Below, one piece after another: positions 56,074-64,000 of a stretch of DNA of 64,000 bases (the stretch's first letter is position 1; each line of letters begins with the position of its first letter). The DNA is taken from the NCBI GenBank assembly GCA_903813345.2, contig CAIIXF020000007.1:20693564-20757563 (forward strand), written 5' to 3'. The notes beneath the pieces were generated by a model. It had not been told where the DNA came from, did no database searches, and worked only from the letters and a program-made list of their open reading frames with translations. The DNA comes from Owenia fusiformis (Eukaryota > Annelida > Polychaeta > Sabellida > Oweniidae). Both the position numbers and the translations under genes were made by a program.

Positions 56074-56478
56074 CTTCAATAATATCAATATGATTCAGTA
56101 AAATAGGTAACTTATAAAATATTTCAACATCCAAATTTAACTTCCGGGTTAGAACTTCCGCCGGCGAGGGTAAAATGCGGATATTGTACTCCAATTTACA
56201 AAACATTTTTTCAGTGATTATTTTATCAATTTGATAAAAAAAACTACAATTATGAGAGGCACAATGTTGAAATAAAAGTTTTTCAAATGTTCATTGTTGT
56301 ATAATTGCTGAATGCAGCTAACCAAACGCTTAAACATTGGGTTTCTGTTTGTTTACTTTTCTGATCGTGCGCATGCGCATTTCAGAGTGCAAAAAGTTTT
56401 CAGAAGTAGGATTAGAAACGGCAATGCTTGCTTGAAATACTCATTCTGCTTGTAAATCGTCATTAACTGATTATTAAA
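56074..56478. promoter_or_regulatory. Bidirectional promoter region of TSFM and C1GALT1
   Basis: The two genes are head to head with 405 bp between their start codons. A perfect NRF-1-type palindrome TGCGCATGCGCA lies at 56368-56379, an ETS-type ACTTCCGG at 56140-56147, and a GC-rich CCGCCGGCG near 56159. NRF-1 sites are typical of nuclear genes for mitochondrial proteins, which fits TSFM. No TATA box is obvious. Confidence 0.65.
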
Positions 56479-59400
56479 ATGGTCAAGCAACATATTGTAG
56501 CAATTTATTTCGTCATAGGACTTACAGTTGGTTTAATTATTTCGTTCATAGCAGCAAATTTTGGAAATGTAGCGCTGCCACAATCACTTGCTAGAAATTA
56601 TAGACTTTCAGAAGCTGTAGAAGCGACACGATATACATTCCATAATGACACGCATTCTCAATTATCATTCCGGCATCCGCAATCTCATGAAGAGATCGAT
56701 TCTATCAAGGGACCAGATAAGCCACTTTCATTTGATGATGGACACCATCATCATGGTAAGAATTTATTTTCTTTATAGGCCCTTTATAGTCTTAAGCTAA
56801 CTGTATAACTTTCTGTACTAAAACCTATTTCAAAGTCTATCTAACCTGCATTACAGTTATATCCTTTGTTCACAGAACATAAGTCGTTTAGTAAAGCTAC
56901 TTCTGTGTCGATCAGGACTTGTTGACAAGTTGACATTTACTAGCCTTTGGCACAATGGTTCAATGCATCATTTCTACCCAATGTCATTTTTCCCCGGGGA
57001 TTCAATAAATTTCATGCCAATTATTTTCAAGATTTTACCACCATCGTGAATTGCGCAGAATTAAATCGCACACAAAAAGTACTGTGAGTTCAGTATCTAT
57101 AGAGCACAATGATCCTCCTGCTGTAACTACAAGTAGTTGTAAACACATTATTTGAAGCCCCATCTAAATTACATAACTTTTCTATCAAGCTGATATTGTG
57201 AAATAACACATTTCGTTATGTGTTATTATTTTATATACAAATACTTTTTGTAGTGGAGGGGTCGTTATAAAATAATGCAACCAATCAGAGAGCAGAAGGA
57301 ATGACCATTAAATTTTTTTTTGGGAGGGGGGTCCTAGACTGAACCCTCAGATATCAATATGTTCCCATATCAACCTGTCAAATTTCAATATATTCCCATA
57401 CCAACCAAAATAATGCCCAAAAGCCATACCAAATGTCCAAATATAGGACCAATGCTATATACCAAATGCTCAAATATAAGACCAATACTATACAAAATGT
57501 CCAGATATAAGACCAATGCCATACCAAATATAAGACCAATCCTGGTCAAGGTTTATATACAGTGAACCTCAACCCCCCAGGAATGAAAAGCACTAGTTTG
57601 CCCCAGGTTCAGAGGTTTCTCTTAACTTAAAGAGTGTATAAAGGAAGCTATCTTTGAGAACCTTTATCAATCAAATATCTATGAAATCATCTACTCATTT
57701 GGCTCTATCCACATATGTGAACAATATTTGGACAGATTGAAGCTATGGCTTTCATGTAAGCCGTACTCCCTATTTGTTTTATGGGGTTCATCATCATGGT
57801 AATTTACATGATTGGTATGAGTTGGAACCGTCCCAACTCATATGAATAGGAATGTTTTGAAGAAATCAGCTTTTTCAACATGTGAGCCTTAAAAATGACC
57901 TTCAGTATTCATAAAAGAAAAATAGAAATATTGTCAGAAATGTATTGGGAGACTAACAGATCAGACTGTTTTGAAAAAAACAAAAATGAACAACTTTTGA
58001 CATTTCTCCAGCTGCCATATACTAGATGCATATTGTAAATCATAAATTATTGACAAGTGAGATATCAGTCATTGTTTGTTAAAAATGTGTTTGTCAATAT
58101 CTGTTCTGGACATACCATTCTTTGTTGCATGGCCTATATAAAACAGGTGTCATCATTAATTTATTGTTCCACATTATTCTTTTGTCAATGATGAAAAATG
58201 CGCTTTTCTTTTAGAAGTGAATAACTACGACTGCAAACAAATGTGATAATTGCAATATCAGACATGTTGATGATTAGCTATATGTTTAAATCAAAGTGTC
58301 AAAATTGTGAGGAACATTTTTGATTTTTATCTTATTTCTGCCTTATAAAATCCAAAATGCCAGCCAAAATGCAGGAATTCATAATAGTTTTGGAATCTCA
58401 CAATACGGCTTCATTATATTCAAATCAAGTGTGTTGGTGTTGCAAATATTATAAAAAGATATTCTTTCTTTATGATAGAGTCCAAAGTTGATTTCCAGAA
58501 TAATATTTTTTCATTCGGATTTGCTAATTAGTTGGCCTTTCAGGGTATTACTGGGCCTTTTTAAAGCCTTATTTTGACTGTTAGTGATGTTGAATAAGGA
58601 AAGAATGATTTACAGCTATCGCCATTTGCTGTGGAAAATACGAACCTATATACAAACATACATGTATTAACAATTTAAGTTTAATTTAAGGTTGTTGATA
58701 TTTCAGTAGTAGTTTTTTTTGTAATCATCTTAAATCATTCTCTGCTATTAATTTCTCTAATTGAGTTCATTCCAAATAATTTGACTTTGTACGCTTAATT
58801 CTTAAAATCGCGGATTCGGTAGTATTGAATCTCTAATAAAGATGGCGCGAAAGTTTTTCCTTATAAGGTCAAAATATTTCCCATGATGCAGTTCGCGGGG
58901 GAACAAAATTTTTCTACCTTGTTTTTCCCCGTTGGTTTAACATGGGGATTTTCATACCCATTTTTCAAGCGATATTTTCGATCGAATCTCCATGCGATCG
59001 GAGAAAACAAACTATCAGAAACAATTAGTCTTTTAATAATCTTTATATAACATATATTTTTTTTCATTTTATTGGCTCCTAACGGGGTGAAAACAATGAT
59101 TGAAAATGGGAGTATATTCCGGAAGAGAAGTCACGTGACTAGTCGCCATATTGGAAAAAGCAATTCCATTCGACTTTCAACACGTTCATGCCAATATTAC
59201 CGCACTACAAACTGTAACATCGATGCAACAACTGAATAAAAGTACTCATCTTCATATTACATTATAGAGTTACGTTGAAAACCCACAAACAACTGAGCAT
59301 TTGACCAAAGAAGACACGTCGCTATTATCTAGGTCAAGTTTAGTGGTTCGAAAGCAAATCTTACATACTCGTTTCCGAATTTTGTTGTTAATTGTATAAT

Positions 59401-62400
59401 CTTTTATTGATTAAATCTGGTATACTGACTATTAATTCAATGACAAAGAAGAAGAATTCCGATGGTGTCATTTTTTTATTTAGCTTGCGGGTGTAAAAAC
59501 AAAATTGCGTAATTAATTTGATTTAGAACTTTCGGGTCTCACAAATAGCTACACGAAATGCATCGTTGAAAAATATTGACCAATCAAATTTTGTCCTTTT
59601 TGAGTACATATATGCACCATATATGCGAACGTTCTGATTCAAAGAGCGAACAGCGAAATGGAGAATTGATTTTTGACCAATTGTTGACTTGGATCAAATC
59701 TATTTCTTGTATGTCTATCATTGGCCAGGGGTTGCGATGGGTCCTTAAACTTTGTATGTTATTGAATAATATGGTGATTTTCTCCTGAAACTGAAAATCA
59801 TATAGTATTTGGAGCTGGGGTGGTTGAGCTACTTCATACTGAGTTATATTGATAACTTCACTGTAATAATACAATAGATATGTATCATTTTTACTATCAT
59901 TGATATAAATATATAACAAATGTACCAAGAATGAATTCTGACTATTTGGCCAGTATGGAGTCATACTTAAATATTGCCTTCAAGCAATGAAAATATTAAT
60001 TGATTCCTAGATGAAAATGAAATCATTTGTATATATTAATTTAACGAGCTTCTTAATGTCGAATTTTAGTTGCATATGTTGCATTGTTTTCTTTATGAAA
60101 CAGCTGCTTATTACTAAGTGGGATGGGAAGATATGTCTGCAAAGGGGACCAACATTTTTTGTAAAAATTCAATAGAAACTGCTAGTAGAAGGCCATGATT
60201 TTTCATGATTGTCCAAATTCTAAATACATGTATGAAAATTGACAATAGAAAGAATGTAAGCTTGCCATCTGTCCCAGGTCACTTATTCTGATTCATTAGC
60301 ACCTCCCTTTATCTTATAAAGCTTGTGAGAGATCTCTATTCCAAATACAGGTCAATTAAGATCTGCATTTTAATGTGTTTTTGTTTATTTGACCCGGCCT
60401 GCATCTTCAACTAAAGTATTTTTTAAATCCATAGCTTATTAAATAATTCATAGCAAAATGAAAAAATTGATATTTTCAGTGATCTCCCCATGTCACTTTT
60501 ACCGGGGGCTCCCCCTACTTGAAACCAAAGGCCCCCCAGTTGGCACCCAGTTGGAATCTGCACTTCAACTTCTGATTTGAAAAATGAGTGAAGTAAAGCA
60601 CCTACACTGAGATCTTGTGAGCGTAGCGAGTGCTGATTTTTTCAGACTTGAAATCTTGCACCCAGTTGAAAATTTTTTTTGGGGAGAACACTGATTTTAA
60701 ATTTGTCCCTCCTTGTATTTTTTAATTTTCAAACTTTCACTGATGCACACAAAAAACACAAATGTCATTTTTTTCTTTTAATCATCCATTTGTAAAGACA
60801 ATAAAGTCCATTTTATTGACTTGATAACATTGACCTGATAAACATTATCTATCTATGACATGATTGCTAACTGCATTATTAGTGCTCTAGGTACTGTATA
60901 TATACGAGGTACTACTTTTCATGTTTTTGACGTTTTTTGGATTCTCACACAATGTGTTATAGAAATAGTTACATGTCATGCGTTGCAATGCTTCTATAAT
61001 TTATATCATATCATGGGTTAATAAAAATTGAAAAGTGTCCTGGGATCATAATACACATATACAATGTACATTCAGTAACTGTGTCAATCTTATCATGAGA
61101 CATACTCGAATTTTATTGATAAAGTGTTGTGATACCCTGGCATATGTTATTGCTGCCATGTCATCTAATTTTTGATTTAGGAATTGGTTTTACCATTAGC
61201 CCTAAATCAGGATTTACCACGCAACTAGAAATCTTGAAGGGGCAAGTGGACAGACAAGTAAAACCAGGATACCCCTTAATATTCTTGTTCAAAGAGACAA
61301 ACTTTTGCATCTATTTTACCAACTGGGAGGTGTTAACTGTATCTTGATACCTGTTGATTGTTGAATCCTGTAGATACACTTAATTTGGCTACCATTTTAA
61401 TTAGATAAATTGGCAAATTGAAAAAAATCCTCCAAATTGAAAATCCGCCTATTTTCAGATGCATTTTGGAAAATCCCCAGGGAAATTTCAGTTCGTGCAG
61501 TGTAGATCCAGAATTAAAATTCTGGGCCTCATTTCAAAAGATTTTGTCAAAATGCCAATTCTACATTATTTCAAGAGAACTTCAGACAATATCTTGATTT
61601 ATAAATACATGTCATAGTGACATTAATATATAGACAAAAAGGCATTCCAGTGGCTGTCCCCTCAGTTTTATGCAAAAAATCTCAAATAATACAATGGAAT
61701 TTTTAAAATTCTGGATATTATGCAAATTGGTGCGATTTTCATTTTGTTGAATTATGCAAAAATATGCCGGATCCGGATCGTTGTCCGCAAAATACACCCC
61801 ATCGATGAGCTTCCGCTAAAAAGTTTTGAATGTAGAACTATGATTTCTTTTAATTCTGTCATTATTTTGATAAGGAACTGTTCCAGTAACACATATTCTT
61901 TCCAGGTCAATCTGTAAATCAATGGCCGAGTTGGCATTTATTGCAAGTAAGTGGGGATTTTTGTCTTTTATGCAACTTAATGCGCTTGTGTGTGGATTAT
62001 GCGGGCCAAGGTAAAACATGTGGAATTATGCTGCGGGCGCATAATCACATAAAAATGAAGGGACAACAGTAGGCTTCAGCGGAGATAAAAAACTGGAGGA
62101 ATCCGCTAAATTAATCTCAATCCGCCAAATTAAATAGCCGTCAATATTTGAAATTCAGCGAATCCCCAAATTAAGCAGCGTCAAATTAAGTGTATCTACA
62201 GTACTTATTTTACTGGCATATTAATTTTTAAGATATTAATATGTTTTAAAAGAGAAATTCCAGCAGTATTCTGATTTCAAATGATATTGCTTTATTGTAT
62301 AAACTATTGATATATCATGGAAATATACTGGCATAATAAATGCTTTTTAACAAAATATAATTCAAACCCATAAAGACTGATAATAAACTCCCTTCAAACT

Positions 62401-64000
62401 TCACAATTATTTCCCTGGTTAGACTTTTTAAATTCATGCATTCAGTAATTCTAAAAGTGACTCCATGAAAACTAAAGAAGACTATAAGTAAATCTTTAAG
62501 ATAAATGTTCACCTTTAAAAGATATGTAGACATGTGAACCAATTTGTAATCTACATTAAAAGACTATAGGATTTGTGATTTACGTTTTTTTTTCATGCTA
62601 GTCCTATATACCAATGACTTTTCATTAAACAATTATGCTAACATGAGAAGAAAATATCAATGAAATGTTCAATTCTGTAACTAGCTATTGTGCATGTATG
62701 TGTTGATTTTACATAATAAGCAATAATCAATTAAATTTCTGCTCTTCTTTTGTGCTCACGTTTTTGCTATTATTACTTTGTACTACATGTATTTATATTG
62801 ATAATCAATACTTGCCAGGTTCTGCATTCAATAATTTATGCTTTATGAATGCTTAATAGAAAAACCACCTGAATCATGAGCCAGATTTCTTACTGGTACC
62901 ATCATTCAATATCTTCAGTTGTGAAAAACAGATATTTAATTGAAAGATCAATATTTAACAATATTACCAGTCACTCTCTTATATCATTTTCATGCCTCTT
63001 CGATTAGCTGTTTTCTCTTTTAAAGAGAAAAGCTTCCTGAATCATGTCTCAGACTTCTCATGGTTGAGTTGTTTTAGTTGCGTATTGTTTGCTTATCCAT
63101 TGTCTATGAAAGGTCTATATTTGGAATTATTAGATCAATGTCACTCTTGCAATTGTCTGATTGGTCAAAATCGGGTCACATGTCATTAAATATCAGGCGA
63201 TATTCACTGGTCGTGCTTGTTAAATTAGACAACCAGTGAATACAAATATTTGATTCAGGGGCTTTAACCTATATAAATGTACTAACCAATGTTTTATCAC
63301 ATCAAATCATAGAAAGTCACATTTTCTAAGAAAAACAATAAATCTCGAACACATGAACAATTTACCATTGATATTCAAAGATCTGACAAAAAAAATTGAT
63401 GTCTGTATTAGCTGAAGTATTTGAATGGTAAAATGTGCCTCTTCTTAAGTTTTTGTAAAAAACTTGATGTCAATACCTATAATGTTATGATACTTTTCTA
63501 GCCTTTTAACAAAGTTGAAAAGTTTCCTGGCACACCCTGTATAGGAAAAACATGTTATTATGGAATAACACATGTATTCACCTCAGTGAAATATTGTATT
63601 ATCAATCTTATCAATATATTTCTACTTTTTTATTATATTTATATATATGTGGGAGCTTTTGGTGACTTTCTCAAATTACCTTTTGTTCTCAAGAATTTTG
63701 CAAAGATTTATATGTTCAAACTGTAACTTCCAAAATTTTTGCCTATAATTTCATTTGCTTTGTCTATTGTAAAAAAAATCTAATGAACCCCTTTGAATCG
63801 CTAGTTAAACCTGCCCCTCATAATATACTCTTACATTGTTAACCTGTTTATATGTATGTTTTTCAGATAACACCACTTCAGCAGAGACTCTATACAAAAC
63901 AGTACGTGTACTTTGTTGGATCATGACAAGTCCACAGAACCTTAAAAGTAAAGCTCAACATGTCCGGGCCACCTGGGCAAAACGCTGTAATATCGTTATC
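56479..64000 (+). CDS. C1GALT1: Core-1 beta-1,3-galactosyltransferase (T-synthase), 5' part
   Basis: Adds galactose to GalNAc-Ser/Thr in the Golgi to make core-1 (T antigen) O-glycans. Exon 1 is 56479-56755 (92 codons plus one base): short cytoplasmic tail, membrane anchor at about residues 6-26, then a variable stem ending in a His-rich DDGHHHH. Exon 2 starts at 63867 after TTTTTCAG and continues past the window; it encodes [20 protein letters not shown] and [10 protein letters not shown], which matches the start of the catalytic domain of C1GALT1 closely. The phase-1 junction gives an Asp. The DxD catalytic motif lies beyond the window. The 7.1-kb intron holds several repeats and a promoter-like cluster at 58838-59154. 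A related family member cannot be excluded, but this block is characteristic. Confidence 0.94.
57320..57575. repeat. Second copy of the 33-kb dispersed repeat
   Basis: Matches 33045-33475 (CCTCAGATATCAATAT at the start, TATATACAGTGAACC at the end) but has fewer internal units. It lies in C1GALT1 intron 1. Confidence 0.8.
58838..59160. promoter_or_regulatory. Promoter-like motif cluster inside C1GALT1 intron 1
   Basis: GATGGCGCGAAA at 58841, CCGGAAG at 59119, GTCACGTGAC at 59130-59139 and CGCCATATTGG at 59144-59154 form a tight cluster in an otherwise AT-rich intron. These resemble E2F/YY1, ETS, E-box and YY1/CArG sites. It might be an alternative start site or enhancer; no exon is assigned. 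Confidence 0.35.
60470..60700. repeat. Dispersed repeat related to 20010-20175
   Basis: CAGTGATCTCCCC, GCACCCAGTTG and an A/G-rich end recall the repeat in the BECN1 intron. It contains GAGCGTAGCGAGTG, another small inverted motif. Confidence 0.45.
61368..62201. mobile_element. MITE with TIR CTGTAGATACACTTAATTTG
   Basis: The left end CTGTAGATACACTTAATTTG at 61368 is mirrored at 62182-62201. Both halves are rich in AATTTGGCGG/CCGCCAAATT words, also seen at 38515-38600. No protein is encoded. It lies in C1GALT1 intron 1. Confidence 0.7.
62210..63866. other. Rest of C1GALT1 intron 1
   Basis: AT-rich. It holds an 11-bp-arm hairpin (ATTCACTGGT ... ACCAGTGAAT, 63191-63233) and a lone Tc1/mariner-type tip CACACCCTGTA at about 63531, without a visible partner. 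Confidence 0.4.

Overview
This window comes from an animal nuclear genome. It holds spliced genes with GT-AG introns and 12 coding exons in one case, AT-rich intergenic DNA, and a dense mix of LINE, SINE, MITE, Tc1/mariner-like and Helitron-like repeats. The gene set (Beclin-1, mitochondrial EF-Ts, guanylate kinase, core-1 galactosyltransferase, a Golgi carbohydrate sulfotransferase) and the repeat style suggest a non-vertebrate bilaterian, probably marine. I cannot name the species. There are no operons, CRISPR arrays or prokaryotic signals.

Layout. 1-9.3 kb: repeat-rich intergenic DNA with a diverged duplication, a hairpin MITE (5497-5815) and two Tc1/mariner-like relics (6104-7145, 7455-8517). 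9306-10565 (+): an apparently single-exon sulfotransferase with a repeated stem. 10.6-14.7 kb: intergenic. 14775-21530 (-): complete BECN1, 446 codons in 12 coding exons. The 3' end of its exon 8, splice donor included, has been amplified into a 13-copy array (17275-18430). 21.5-28.5 kb: nested mobile DNA, including two clusters of the palindrome CCGACAATTGTCGG, a tRNA-like SINE head, a TTAA-flanked hairpin MITE and a 620-bp tandem duplication. 28.7-32.1 kb (+): a broken CR1/Jockey-type LINE, split by a Helentron-like element. 32.1-42.2 kb: intergenic, with a 1-kb palindromic element (34734-35745), a second Helentron-like element (37395-38512) and one orphan exon-like island.

42733-47974 (+): GUK1, 207 codons in 7 coding exons. 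50434-56073 (-): TSFM, 351 codons in 6 exons, with a deleted LINE in its first intron. GUK1 and TSFM converge tail to tail. 56479-64000 (+): the first exon and start of the second exon of C1GALT1, separated by a 7.1-kb intron; the gene continues past the window. TSFM and C1GALT1 are head to head, about 400 bp apart, over a CpG-bearing segment with a perfect NRF-1-type palindrome and ETS-type sites.

Functionally these are unrelated housekeeping genes: autophagy initiation, GMP phosphorylation, mitochondrial translation, and O-glycan or proteoglycan modification in the Golgi. The most unusual features are the exon-derived, donor-carrying minisatellite in BECN1, the Helentron-like elements whose two ends co-vary, and the spaced palindrome clusters.
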